NCBI GenBank assembly: GCA_905479065.1
Contig: CAJQLB010000003.1
Span: 117,919-181,918, forward strand
DNA length: 64,000 bases
Source of the DNA: an uncultured Flavobacteriaceae bacterium
Lineage (GTDB): Bacteria; Bacteroidota; Bacteroidia; Flavobacteriales; Flavobacteriaceae
Reading direction: 5' to 3'
The translations under genes and the position numbers were made by a program. Shown piece by piece: positions 53,208 to 61,730 of this stretch (position 1 is the stretch's first letter; each line of letters starts with the position of its first letter). Below the pieces are notes generated by a model that was not told where the DNA came from, did no database searches, and saw nothing but the letters and a program-made list of their open reading frames with translations.

Positions 53208-55040
53208 ATGGCTGAAAAAAAAGAAAAAGCAGTAGAAGTAATCGCGGAAACTGTTACCGAAAGCACTCCAGTAGTCACTGAAGTTAAAGTAAATCCTGAA
53301 CAATTCTTAAAAGATTTTAATTGGCATAACTATGAAGAGGGTATTGACCCAGTTGATGACAAACAATTAGAAGAATTTGAAAAATTAGTTTCAGAAAATT
53401 TTGTTGACACTTTAGATGATGAAGTTGTTGAAGGAACAGTTATTCACATGACAGATCGCGATGTTATTATTGATATTAATGCAAAGTCTGAAGGTGTCAT
53501 TTCTTTGAATGAGTTCCGCTACAATCCTGAACTCAAGATTGGAGATAAAGTCGAAGTTTTAATCGATGTTAGAGAAGATGCAACTGGTCAACTTGTTTTA
53601 TCGCATAGAAAGGCAAGAGTCATAAAAGCTTGGGATCGCGTAAATAATGCTCACGATACAGGTGAAATCGTCAATGGATTTGTAAAATGCAGAACCAAAG
53701 GTGGTATGATTGTGGATGTATTTGGAATTGAAGCATTTTTACCTGGTTCTCAAATTGACGTCAAGCCAATTAGAGATTACGACCAATATGTCAATAAAAC
53801 TATGGAGTTCAAAGTTGTTAAAATCAACCATGAATTTAAAAATGTTGTAGTGTCTCACAAAGCGCTTATTGAAGCTGATATTGAAATACAAAAGAAGGAA
53901 ATTATAAGTCAGCTAGAAAAAGGTCAAGTACTTGAAGGAACCGTAAAAAATATTACTTCGTATGGTGTATTTATGGATCTTGGAGGAGTTGATGGTTTAA
54001 TTCACATTACAGACCTATCATGGTCACGAATTAATCACCCAAGTGAAATCGTTGAACTTGATGCTAAATTAAACGTAGTTATTCTTGATTTTGATGAGAA
54101 CAAATCTAGAATTCAATTAGGACTTAAGCAGTTGAGTAAGCACCCTTGGGATGCTCTAGGAGAAGACGTGAAGGTTGGTGATGAAGTAGAAGGCAAAGTT
54201 GTAGTTATTGCTGATTACGGAGCCTTTATTGAGGTTGTAGATGGCGTTGAAGGACTTATTCACGTATCGGAAATGTCATGGTCTACGCACTTGCGCTCAG
54301 CGCAAGATTTTGTGACTGTAGGCGACAAAGTTAAAGCACAGATACTTACATTAGACAGAGAAGATCGTAAAATGTCTCTTGGTATCAAACAATTGTCTCA
54401 AGACCCTTGGACAGATATTACAAAAAAATATCCTGTTGGATCTAAACATTCAGGTGTCGTAAGGAATTTTACTAATTTTGGAGTATTTGTTGAACTAGAA
54501 GAAGGTATTGATGGTTTAATTTATATTTCTGATTTATCTTGGACCAAGAAAATCAAGCATCCTAGCGAGTTTTGCGCCGTTGGAGATACTTTAGATGTGG
54601 TGGTTTTAGAATTAGATGTTGAAGGGCGTAAACTAAGTTTAGGTCATAAGCAGACTACTGACAACCCTTGGGATAAATATGAAAAAGATTTTGCTTTAAA
54701 TACAACGCATAAAGCAGAGATTTCAGAGATTGTTGATAAGGGAGCTACTGTTGAATTTAATGAAGATATTGTTGCTTTTATACCTTCTCGTCATCTTGAA
54801 AAAGAAGATGGTAAAAAATTGAAAAAAGGAGAAGAGGCAGAATTCAAAATAATCGAATTTAACAAAGAGTTTAAACGTGTTGTAGCTTCGCATACAGCAG
54901 TATTTAGAGAAGAAGAGATTAAAAATGTAAAGGCAGCGGCTAAGAAAGCTGAAGCTCAAGCAGCTGAAGCAAAACCAACATTAGGGGATGCGAACGATGC
55001 CTTACAAGCTCTTAAAGATAAAATGGATGGAAAAAAGTAA
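53208..55040 (+). CDS. rpsA: 30S ribosomal protein S1
   Basis: This 610-aa protein contains about six S1 RNA-binding domains. Repeated signatures such as GTVKNITSYGVFMDLGGVDGLIHITDLSW, KVVVIADYGAFIEVVDGVEGLIHVSEMSW and GVVRNFTNFGVFVELEEGIDGLIYISDLSW are cited for the 'G.V..i..yG.Fv.l..gv.GLiH.s..sw' pattern; the first two domains are more divergent, as in other S1 proteins. The acidic N-terminal extension and Lys/Ala-rich tail (AAAKKAEAQAAEAK) are typical of flavobacteria. S1 helps recruit mRNA to the 30S subunit, which matters in a lineage that rarely uses Shine-Dalgarno sequences. It follows cmk and ends at a strong terminator. Confidence 0.97.
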   Translation: MAEKKEKAVEVIAETVTESTPVVTEVKVNPEQFLKDFNWHNYEEGIDPVDDKQLEEFEKLVSENFVDTLDDEVVEGTVIHMTDRDVIIDINAKSEGVISLNEFRYNPELKIGDKVEVLIDVREDATGQLVLSHRKARVIKAWDRVNNAHDTGEIVNGFVKCRTKGGMIVDVFGIEAFLPGSQIDVKPIRDYDQYVNKTMEFKVVKINHEFKNVVVSHKALIEADIEIQKKEIISQLEKGQVLEGTVKNITSYGVFMDLGGVDGLIHITDLSWSRINHPSEIVELDAKLNVVILDFDENKSRIQLGLKQLSKHPWDALGEDVKVGDEVEGKVVVIADYGAFIEVVDGVEGLIHVSEMSWSTHLRSAQDFVTVGDKVKAQILTLDREDRKMSLGIKQLSQDPWTDITKKYPVGSKHSGVVRNFTNFGVFVELEEGIDGLIYISDLSWTKKIKHPSEFCAVGDTLDVVVLELDVEGRKLSLGHKQTTDNPWDKYEKDFALNTTHKAEISEIVDKGATVEFNEDIVAFIPSRHLEKEDGKKLKKGEEAEFKIIEFNKEFKRVVASHTAVFREEEIKNVKAAAKKAEAQAAEAKPTLGDANDALQALKDKMDGKK

Positions 55041-55062
55041 TTTCCAACGTTATATTTTAATT

Positions 55063-55093
55063 AAAAAGCCTCTCAATCAATGAGAGGCTTTTT
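55063..55093 (+). terminator. Rho-independent terminator of rpsA
   Basis: A perfect 13-bp stem AAAAAGCCTCTCA (55063-55075)/TGAGAGGCTTTTT (55081-55093) with a 5-nt loop ends in a T run. Confidence 0.9.
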
Positions 55094-55111
55094 TATTGAT
55101 AATTAAAACGA

Positions 55112-55142
55112 TTGCAAACCCTAATTTTTTAACTTAACTTTG
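55112..55142 (+). promoter_or_regulatory. Bacteroidota promoter, TTG-20-TAACTTTG, for pyrR-pyrB
   Basis: TTG at 55112-55114 and a perfect -7 box TAACTTTG at 55135-55142 are 20 nt apart. The box ends 24 nt before the pyrR ATG at 55167, leaving no room for a classical PyrR attenuator leader. Confidence 0.7.
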
Positions 55143-55166
55143 CTGCAAATACACTTCGTTAGTTAT

Positions 55167-55706
55167 ATGAGTCAAAAAGTGTTACTAAATCAAAAAGAGG
55201 TAAACATTATTCTTCACAGATTGACTTGTCAACTTATTGAAAACCACGATGATTTTTCAGAAACTGTCTTAATTGGAATCCAGCCTAGAGGGAAGTTTTT
55301 AGCGGAGCGCATTACTAACATGCTTCTTACTAATTACAATAAAAAAGACATCAAACTCGGTCATCTTGACATAACTTTTTTTAGAGATGATTTTAGAAGA
55401 AGTGATAAGCCTTTAGAGGCGAATACTACGGATATGAATTTTATGGTTGAAGGTAAAAACGTTGTGTTTATTGATGATGTGTTGTATACAGGAAGAAGTA
55501 TAAGGGCTGCTTTAACAGCTATCCAGTCTTTTGGTAGACCTATTGGTATTGAATTATTAACACTCATTGACAGACGATTTAGCAGACATCTACCTATTCA
55601 GCCTGATTACAGTGGAAGACAGGTCGATGCTATAAATGAGGAAAAAGTAAAAGTGAATTGGGCTGAGTTTGAAGGTGAGGATTCAGTTTATTTAATCAAT
55701 AATTAA
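55167..55706 (+). CDS. pyrR: PyrR regulator / uracil phosphoribosyltransferase
   Basis: This 179-aa PRTase-fold protein has the PRPP-binding loop VVFIDDVLYTGRSIRAAL (about 94-111), LIGIQPRG at 37-44, and LGHLDITFFRDDF. This is the PyrR pattern, which lacks the N-terminal lid of other PRTases. PyrR can form UMP from uracil and PRPP, and in Gram-positive bacteria binds pyr mRNA when UMP is high. The ATG at 55167 is used because the longer frame begins at a TTG inside a perfect promoter box. The very short leader argues against classical attenuation here. pyrB follows after 2 nt. Confidence 0.93.
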   Translation: MSQKVLLNQKEVNIILHRLTCQLIENHDDFSETVLIGIQPRGKFLAERITNMLLTNYNKKDIKLGHLDITFFRDDFRRSDKPLEANTTDMNFMVEGKNVVFIDDVLYTGRSIRAALTAIQSFGRPIGIELLTLIDRRFSRHLPIQPDYSGRQVDAINEEKVKVNWAEFEGEDSVYLINN

Positions 55707-55708
55707 TT

Positions 55709-56638
55709 ATGAGCGAATTAAGTGTAAATCACTTATTGGGAATAAAATACTTGAATAAACAAGATATTCAACTCATTTTTGAAACCGCAGACCATTTTAA
55801 AGAAGTTATCAATAGACCAATTAAAAAAGTACCTTCCTTAAGGGATATCACCATTGCAAATTTATTTTTTGAGAATTCTACAAGAACAAAATTATCTTTT
55901 GAATTGGCTGAGAAACGATTGTCTGCTGACGTTGTCAATTTTTCTGCATCACAGTCATCGGTAAAAAAAGGAGAAACATTGATAGATACTGTGAACAATA
56001 TTTTATCAATGAAGGTTGATATGGTGGTAATGCGACATCCGAGTCCAGGAGCAGGAATTTTTTTATCAAAGCATGTAAATGCAAGTATTATAAATGCGGG
56101 TGACGGCGCCCATGAACACCCAACACAAGCACTCTTAGATTCTTATTCTATAAGAGAAAGATTAGGGGAAGTGAAGGGTAAAAAAGTTGTCATTGTTGGT
56201 GATATTCTGCATAGTCGTGTTGCGTTATCAAATATCTATGCGTTACAATTACAAGGAGCTGAGGTAATGGTTTGTGGCCCAAGGACCTTATTACCCAAAT
56301 ATATTGGTGAATTGGGAGTACAAGTTGAAACTAATTTAAAGAAAGCTCTGAACTGGTGTGACGTTGCCAATATGTTGCGTGTTCAAAATGAACGTATGGA
56401 TATAAGTTATTTTCCATCAACGAGAGAATATAAGCAACAATATGGCGTAAATAAGGAGCTTTTAAATAGTCTAAATAAGGAAATTACTATCATGCATCCA
56501 GGACCTATCAATCGCGGTGTTGAAATTACTAGTGATGTAGCTGACTCAAAACAAGCAATTATATTAGACCAAGTTCAAAATGGAGTTGCTATTAGAATGG
56601 CTGTTATCTATTTATTAGCCTCCAAAATTAAACAATAG
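55709..56638 (+). CDS. pyrB: Aspartate carbamoyltransferase catalytic subunit
   Basis: This 309-aa enzyme forms carbamoyl-aspartate from aspartate and carbamoyl phosphate, an early committed step of pyrimidine synthesis. Carbamoyl-phosphate site FFENSTRTKLSFE, the MRHPSPGAG loop, GDGAHEHPTQALLD, the aspartate-site MLRVQNERM and HPGPINRGVEI all match the catalytic family. No pyrI is adjacent, so it probably works as an unregulated trimer (inference). It is translationally close to pyrR (2-nt gap), and the 110-aa gene follows after 3 nt, making a tight four-gene operon with rnz. Confidence 0.97.
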   Translation: MSELSVNHLLGIKYLNKQDIQLIFETADHFKEVINRPIKKVPSLRDITIANLFFENSTRTKLSFELAEKRLSADVVNFSASQSSVKKGETLIDTVNNILSMKVDMVVMRHPSPGAGIFLSKHVNASIINAGDGAHEHPTQALLDSYSIRERLGEVKGKKVVIVGDILHSRVALSNIYALQLQGAEVMVCGPRTLLPKYIGELGVQVETNLKKALNWCDVANMLRVQNERMDISYFPSTREYKQQYGVNKELLNSLNKEITIMHPGPINRGVEITSDVADSKQAIILDQVQNGVAIRMAVIYLLASKIKQ

Positions 56639-56641
56639 ATT

Positions 56642-56974
56642 ATGTTTTTTGAAAAAGATGGTAATATTTCGATCATAACTCAAGAAAAAGTTACAATCAT
56701 TGAACTTGTAAAAAAACTCACCATACTTTACACTAGATTTGAGCATGACAACGTGATTGTCAGTTTAACTAGTTCACGAACATTGACGTCATCAGATGTA
56801 ATAGAATTTGTACATATTTCTAATCGACATCGGGCATCTAATAGATCATTTGTGATTGTAACAAGTCATATTAGGATTGAAGATATTCCAGAGGAGCTGT
56901 TTATCGTTCCTTCTATGCAAGAAGCTTATGATGTCATAGAAATGGAAGAAATTGAACGAGACTTAGATTTTTAA
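56642..56974 (+). CDS. Conserved small protein preceding rnz, function unknown
   Basis: This 110-aa protein starts 3 nt after pyrB and ends 2 nt before rnz. It has no signal peptide or Cys, and alternates beta strands and helices: ISIITQEKVTIIELVKKL, NVIVSLTSSRTLTSSDVIEFVHIS, RSFVIVTSHI. The arrangement is reminiscent of a STAS-like alpha/beta fold, with an acidic C-terminal helix (EAYDVIEMEEIERDLDF). I do not recognise a named family. Flavobacterial genomes, as I recall, often carry a similar gene at this place and sometimes mislabel it 'ribonuclease Z'; it lacks any metallo-beta-lactamase motif. Tight packing suggests a role linked to RNase Z or pyrimidine synthesis. Confidence 0.75.
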   Translation: MFFEKDGNISIITQEKVTIIELVKKLTILYTRFEHDNVIVSLTSSRTLTSSDVIEFVHISNRHRASNRSFVIVTSHIRIEDIPEELFIVPSMQEAYDVIEMEEIERDLDF

Positions 56975-56976
56975 TT

Positions 56977-57882
56977 TTGAAGCTCAATATTTTAGGGTGT
57001 TATAGTGCCACTCCACGTAAGAATGCTAATCCAACATCACAGGTATTGGAAATAAGAAATCATTTGTTTTTAATTGATTGTGGAGAAGGAACACAGGTTC
57101 AATTAAGATTGAATAAAATTAAGTTTTCAAGAATTAAACATATTTTCATATCGCATCTTCATGGAGATCATTTTTTTGGTCTTGTAGGTTTAATTTCAAC
57201 GTTCAAGTTACTAACAAGAGAAGCTGATCTTCATATTTATGGTCCCAAAGGACTCAAAGAAATTATAACACTACAGATGAAGTTGTCAGAGTCTTGGACA
57301 AATTATAAGCTTATTTTTCACGAATTAAGTTCTAAAGGCTCAGAGTGTATTTTTGAGGATGATAAGGTGCAAGTTTATACTGTACCACTAAAGCATAGAA
57401 TCTACACAAATGGGTTTTTATTCAAAGAAAAGAATTATCATCGTAAATTAAATATTACGGCTATCGAAGAGGCGAAGATTGATATGTCTTATTATAGTAA
57501 ATTACAACAAGGAAAAGATGTCATTAATGAGGATGGAATATTAATAAACAATGAAAAGGTTACGTTTCAGGGTAAAAAACCTTTAAGTTATGCCTTTTGC
57601 AGTGACACAATGTTTGACGAGTCTATTGTTCCAATGATAGCAAATGTTCATGTGTTGTATCACGAGTCTACATTTTTGGAAAAACATGCTAAATTAGCAA
57701 TATCAACAAAACATTCAACAGCGAAACAAGCAGCAAGAATTGCGAAACAAGCTGATGTGAAGAAGCTTATTATTGGACATTACTCTACCCGATATGGTTC
57801 TATTGATGAATTTAAACTGGAAGCTAAAGAGATTTTTGAAGATGTTGCATTAGCTAGAGATGGTAAAGTTTTCGAATTTTAG
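56977..57882 (+). CDS. rnz: Ribonuclease Z
   Basis: This 301-aa metallo-beta-lactamase-fold endonuclease trims tRNA 3' ends. The zinc motif HLHGDHFFGL (about 63-72), the flexible-arm region near 150-180 including LKHRIYTNGFLFKEKNYHRKL, the FCSDTMFDE phosphodiesterase-region Asp, and YHESTF / KHSTAKQAARIAK with later IGHYSTRY supply the second metal site. The start codon is TTG at 56977: the preceding gene stops at 56974 and no ATG is available before MKLNILGCYSATP, the natural N terminus. It is the last gene of the pyrR-pyrB-orf-rnz run; tRNA processing may ride on pyrimidine-gene expression. Confidence 0.95.
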   Translation: MKLNILGCYSATPRKNANPTSQVLEIRNHLFLIDCGEGTQVQLRLNKIKFSRIKHIFISHLHGDHFFGLVGLISTFKLLTREADLHIYGPKGLKEIITLQMKLSESWTNYKLIFHELSSKGSECIFEDDKVQVYTVPLKHRIYTNGFLFKEKNYHRKLNITAIEEAKIDMSYYSKLQQGKDVINEDGILINNEKVTFQGKKPLSYAFCSDTMFDESIVPMIANVHVLYHESTFLEKHAKLAISTKHSTAKQAARIAKQADVKKLIIGHYSTRYGSIDEFKLEAKEIFEDVALARDGKVFEF

Positions 57883-57951
57883 TTTGATATTAATTGTCTT
57901 TTGGGCCGTTAATTTAACAACTCTTTTTTCTTTTGAAAATGTCAATTGTCT

Positions 57952-57959
57952 TAAATTTG
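57952..57959 (+). promoter_or_regulatory. Bacteroidota -7 box for pdxH
   Basis: TAAATTTG, a perfect match, has a TTTTG 16 nt upstream and ends 27 nt before the ATG at 57987. It overlaps the longer frame and supports the shorter start. Confidence 0.45.
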
Positions 57960-57986
57960 ACAGAGTATAACATAAATATTTTTTAT

Positions 57987-58634
57987 ATGGAAAATGATTT
58001 AAGTGGTTATCGAAAGTCTTATGAAAAAGGGGCCTTGCTTAAGGCAAATGTTCCTGAAAATCCTCTTGAGCTTTTTCAAAAGTGGTTTTATGAGGTGGAG
58101 CAAACGAATAGTGCAGACGAAGTAAACGCGATGACTATCGCAACGATTGGCTTAGATGGCTATCCGAGAGGACGCGTAGTTTTACTAAAAAGATATACGT
58201 ATGAGGGGTTTATTTTTTACACCAACTATAAAAGTGAAAAAGGAAAATCAATTATAAACAATCCAAATGTCTGTTTATCGTTTTTCTGGAATTTTGCAGA
58301 AAGACAGGTCATAATTAAAGGCAAAGCAGAAAAAATCCCAGAAAATCTAAGTGATGGATATTTCGATTCTCGTCCAAGAGGTAGTCAGCTCGGTGCGATC
58401 GCATCTAATCAAAGTGAAGTGGTCAAAGACAGGGAAGAGCTTGAGCATAGGCTGCAAGAGCTGGAAAAAGAGTATGTTGGAAAACAAATAGAGCGCCCAT
58501 CCTATTGGGGAGGATTTATCGTAAAGCCTGTGGAGATTGAATTTTGGCAGGGCAGAGAGAACCGACTACATGATAGAATTCGTTATACATTGAACAAAAA
58601 GTTTGATTGGATCATAACACGTTTAGCCCCTTAA
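57987..58634 (+). CDS. pdxH: Pyridoxine/pyridoxamine 5'-phosphate oxidase
   Basis: This 215-aa FMN enzyme oxidises pyridoxine or pyridoxamine 5'-phosphate to PLP, the cofactor used by several enzymes in this window. Signatures are LSGYRKSYEKGALLKANVPENPLELFQKWF at the start (cited for the family N terminus), RVVLLKRYTYEGFIFYTNYKSEKG (FMN site), RPRGSQLGAIASNQS, and the C-terminal FWQGRENRLHDRIRY...ITRLAP ending. I start at the ATG at 57987: it gives the usual length, and a perfect -7 box lies between it and the upstream ATG at 57933. It follows rnz by 104 nt, probably as its own transcript. Confidence 0.96.
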   Translation: MENDLSGYRKSYEKGALLKANVPENPLELFQKWFYEVEQTNSADEVNAMTIATIGLDGYPRGRVVLLKRYTYEGFIFYTNYKSEKGKSIINNPNVCLSFFWNFAERQVIIKGKAEKIPENLSDGYFDSRPRGSQLGAIASNQSEVVKDREELEHRLQELEKEYVGKQIERPSYWGGFIVKPVEIEFWQGRENRLHDRIRYTLNKKFDWIITRLAP

Positions 58635-58731
58635 AATAAGATTTTTAGCTTAATATTTATTTATCGTTTAAATGCATAATAAATACGATAAAAAGCTTAA
58701 AAAAATTAATATTTATGTATTTCATCGATAA

Positions 58732-58783
58732 AAAGTGTTAAATATTCGTTGAAATGCATGCACTTTATCGAATTTAACACTTT
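58732..58783. repeat. Long inverted repeat upstream of the CAP lipoprotein promoter
   Basis: AAAGTGTTAAAT..TCG (58732-58748) and CGAATTTAACACTTT (58769-58783) are complementary over 15 bp with a 2-nt bulge. A competing pairing CGATAAAAAGTG with CACTTTATCG shares the same bases. It lies 28 nt upstream of a perfect -7 box, so it may be an operator; it could also terminate pdxH transcripts. Confidence 0.45.
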
Positions 58784-58810
58784 ATTAACAGTTTCTTTTA
58801 GTTAGGAGGA

Positions 58811-58818
58811 TATATTTG
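58811..58818 (+). promoter_or_regulatory. Bacteroidota -7 box for the CAP-domain lipoprotein
   Basis: TATATTTG is a perfect match, 28 nt before the ATG. A GGAGGA just upstream of the box is too far (more than 35 nt) from the ATG to be a ribosome site. Confidence 0.45.
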
Positions 58819-58846
58819 AATAACCAAATCAAAAAAACCCTACAAA

Positions 58847-59341
58847 ATGAAACTACCTACGCTACTCCCTACGCTGGTGTTACTGAGTTTAATGTCATTC
58901 TCTTGTTCAACAGATGTGATAGAAGAAGACAAAATTGAAGCGATTCAAAACTCACATATACCTCAAACAAAGACTATAGAAGTGGAAGTTCTTGAATTAA
59001 TTAACAGTCATAGAATAAACATCGGTTTACAACCTTTAAATGGAATGAGTACCATAAAAGCTGAGGCTTATGGACATACTGATTACATGATTGAGAATGA
59101 TGAAGTTTCACATGCTAATTTCTTTCAAAGAAAAAATAATTTGATGAATAATGTTGGAGCACTGACTGTTGCTGAAAATGTAGCATATGCTTTTAGTACT
59201 CCAGAATCTGTAGTAAATGCATGGCTAAATAGCGAAGGTCATAAAAACGTTATCGAGGGTGATTATACAGATTTTGATATTTCTGCTGAAATGGATGAAG
59301 ATGGGAGATGGTATTACACCAATATTTTTATTAGTAAATAA
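58847..59341 (+). CDS. CAP/SCP-domain lipoprotein
   Basis: This 164-aa lipoprotein has lipobox FSC (Cys20) and a single CAP (SCP/PR-1) domain from about residue 45. VEVLELINSHRINIGLQPL is helix one, HTDYMIENDEVSHANFFQR contains the CAP-site His, VAENVAYAF holds the conserved Glu, and WLNSEGHKNVIEGDYTDFDISAEM contains the second His. The two His and Glu residues that form the CAP cavity are kept. Bacterial CAP proteins are exported, and their activity is mostly unknown. It is monocistronic, framed by a promoter and a strong terminator, with a palindrome upstream that suggests specific control. Confidence 0.92.
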   Translation: MKLPTLLPTLVLLSLMSFSCSTDVIEEDKIEAIQNSHIPQTKTIEVEVLELINSHRINIGLQPLNGMSTIKAEAYGHTDYMIENDEVSHANFFQRKNNLMNNVGALTVAENVAYAFSTPESVVNAWLNSEGHKNVIEGDYTDFDISAEMDEDGRWYYTNIFISK

Positions 59342-59389
59342 AGAGCGTTCATCATTCACGTGATAACATGATAATTGATTAATAGCATT

Positions 59390-59419
59390 AAAGCCGCATA
59401 CATAAGAGTATGCGGCTTT
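59390..59419 (+). terminator. Rho-independent terminator of the CAP lipoprotein gene
   Basis: A perfect 12-bp stem AAAGCCGCATAC (59390-59401)/GTATGCGGCTTT (59408-59419) with a 6-nt loop is followed by T residues. Confidence 0.9.
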
Positions 59420-59762
59420 TTTATACAGGTAATGTAAATAGTAATTCAATATAAATTACTACCGTTTCACATGCTTTTCTATTGTGATGTTATAGATGCT
59501 AAACTCTTATTTATCTAATATTTTCTCATAAGATTGTTAAGCAAGTAGAATCCTTGTGTGTCGTTTTGTTGAAAATAGCGCTATACTCAGTATTGAAATA
59601 TCAAATTATTCTATCCCAGATTCGATTTACATTACAAATATTTCACGGATTAAAACAACCATCTCTTTAACAAGCATATACACACTTCATTGTAGATAAG
59701 AAAGGTGTGCTTATTCACCGGATCACGTTAAGATCTTTTTTGGTTTGAGTTTTGAAACACTT
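59420..59762. other. Intergenic region without a recognised gene
   Basis: About 340 nt between a terminator and the convergent OmpA-type gene. Frames are broken, and no RNA, repeat or clear hairpin is seen. Confidence 0.4.
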
Positions 59763-61718
59763 TTAATTGTCGTTACAGTTTACAATTTTGAAATAGGAGC
59801 GCCTATTTTTTTGATGGGCGACCTCTTTTTCTTTTCTGCTCGCCATCGCATTAATTGCCTCATTACTTATGAGTAATTGACGTTCACCAAAGCCTTGAGC
59901 ACTAACAATACGCTCTATTGGGATTCCTCTTGACACGATATAGTCTCGAGTAGATAACGCACGTTTTTGCGATAATTTATCATTGTATTTGAAGGAGCCT
60001 CTTCTATCCGTATGCGACTCTATTGTAATTTTCATTTTAGGATGATTTCTCATGATATCAACTATTAACTCAAGGTCAACTTTGGAATCAGTTCTAATAT
60101 TCCATTTATCAAAATCAAAATAAATAGGGTTAATTACAATTTCACAGGGGATTTCACACAACGGACAATCCAATAATAAATCGACTGTATGAACATCCTT
60201 ATTTAACGTTGTTGTCGTAAAACTTTGAACATCGTCATCATAATCTGGTTTACTTGCTCTAACACTGTAATTTTTGACGCAAGCCACTTCAAAACTGTAC
60301 GAGCCTGATAAATCTGTATTAAAACGGTTTATTATTTTTCCGTCTTCATTAATTAATTCAACAGTCGCCAAGGCCACAGGTAAATTGTTTTGTTTATCTC
60401 TAACAACGCCGCTAACTGTTTGTGCACACTCATAAGATGAAAAACTATAGATGTCGTCATTACCTTTACCTTGATCTCTGTTCGATGAGAAGTAACCTGT
60501 TTCAGTTTCTGAATTAACATAAAACGCAAAGTCGTCATTTCCGCTATTAAACGGAGCTCCCAAATTAATAGGCTTTTCATTAGATGCCTTGAGGATATTT
60601 GATTTGTAAATATCTAACAATCCTAAATTAATAAATCCATCTGATGAAAAATAAAATGTACTATCCTTGGCTATAAATGGAAACATTTCACGGCCGGATG
60701 TGTTTACAGAAGAGCCTAAGTTTTTTGGCACACTGTAATCATTTCCACCATCTAAAATGTCTACAACATAAATGTCGGTTTGCACATCCATACCTTTATA
60801 TAATCGGTCAGAAACAAAATAAAGTTTTGTGTTATCAGGACTTAATGCTGGGTGACCATTTGAATAGTCGTCTGAGTTAAACGGCAACTCCTCAATATCT
60901 TTCCAAACCTCATTGTTATAGGAAGCTTTGTAAATTTTTAAATGAGTTGTTCCTTTTTTATCAGCGTCTAATTTATTTCTTTTGTTCAGGTTATCACGAG
61001 TGAAATAGATAGTTTTTCCATCATTAGTTATCGCAATTGTTGATTCGTGAAAATCAGTATTAATAGAAGTGATATCGATAGGTATTGAAGGTCCGTGTTC
61101 TTTTAAGCCATTTGTTTCACTAACGGAAGTTTCATAAATATCCAAAAAGGGCTGCTCATTCCAAGTATAAAGTTTTTTATTATTCGTGTTTTCATTCGGT
61201 CTTGTGGATGCAAAGTACATGCGACCGTTGTATTCATAACCACCAAAATCAGAATAGGCTGTATTTAAGTCTAAATTAACAATATCAACATATACCCTCT
61301 CAGTGGAGGCTAGTGTATTGTATATACTCAAATCAGTAATTTCTGATGCCACTCTATTATCCGACCTTTGACGCTCCTTAAATACTTTTATCCATGTTTC
61401 TGCTTCATTGTAATTCCCTAAACTTCGTTGTGTCTGAATGTATTTAAAGAGATATTCAGAGTCAATTTCATTTATGTTTTTATCAAAAGCACGTTTGTAC
61501 CATATACTAGCTTTTTGAGAGTTTGAGTTATTGTAATAACAATCACCTAAACGGGTTAAAACATGAATGCTTTCATCTCCATCATTTACGGCTTGTTCAT
61601 ATAACTCACTCGCTTTTACATAGGCATAATTATCAAAAAACGTATCTGCGACTTTAGTTTGAGAAAAACTGAAGGCTACAGACCATACCAATAAGTAAAT
61701 AAATAATTTTGTTTTCAT
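59763..61718 (-). CDS. PorE-like OmpA-family protein with TPR and PD40 repeats
   Basis: This 651-aa exported protein has a signal peptide (1-19, ending SFSQ). TPR-like helices cover about 25-120 (ASELYEQAV, LTRLGDCYYN, SQKASIWYKRAF). WD40-like PD40 beta-propeller repeats cover about 160-420 (PALSPDNTKLYFVSDRL, KGNDDIYSF). A carboxypeptidase-regulatory-like domain covers about 433-510, and the C-terminal OmpA domain about 530-645 binds peptidoglycan (FDFDKWNIRTDSK, ESHTDRRGS, SQKRALSTRDYI). This order matches PorE of the type IX secretion system, which ties the outer-membrane complex to the cell wall. It lies 12 nt after the SprF/PorP-like gene and its adhesin, so it probably serves that specific cargo. 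Confidence 0.9.
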   Translation of the reverse strand: MKTKLFIYLLVWSVAFSFSQTKVADTFFDNYAYVKASELYEQAVNDGDESIHVLTRLGDCYYNNSNSQKASIWYKRAFDKNINEIDSEYLFKYIQTQRSLGNYNEAETWIKVFKERQRSDNRVASEITDLSIYNTLASTERVYVDIVNLDLNTAYSDFGGYEYNGRMYFASTRPNENTNNKKLYTWNEQPFLDIYETSVSETNGLKEHGPSIPIDITSINTDFHESTIAITNDGKTIYFTRDNLNKRNKLDADKKGTTHLKIYKASYNNEVWKDIEELPFNSDDYSNGHPALSPDNTKLYFVSDRLYKGMDVQTDIYVVDILDGGNDYSVPKNLGSSVNTSGREMFPFIAKDSTFYFSSDGFINLGLLDIYKSNILKASNEKPINLGAPFNSGNDDFAFYVNSETETGYFSSNRDQGKGNDDIYSFSSYECAQTVSGVVRDKQNNLPVALATVELINEDGKIINRFNTDLSGSYSFEVACVKNYSVRASKPDYDDDVQSFTTTTLNKDVHTVDLLLDCPLCEIPCEIVINPIYFDFDKWNIRTDSKVDLELIVDIMRNHPKMKITIESHTDRRGSFKYNDKLSQKRALSTRDYIVSRGIPIERIVSAQGFGERQLLISNEAINAMASRKEKEVAHQKNRRSYFKIVNCNDN

Positions 61719-61730
61719 CGTAGTTATATT

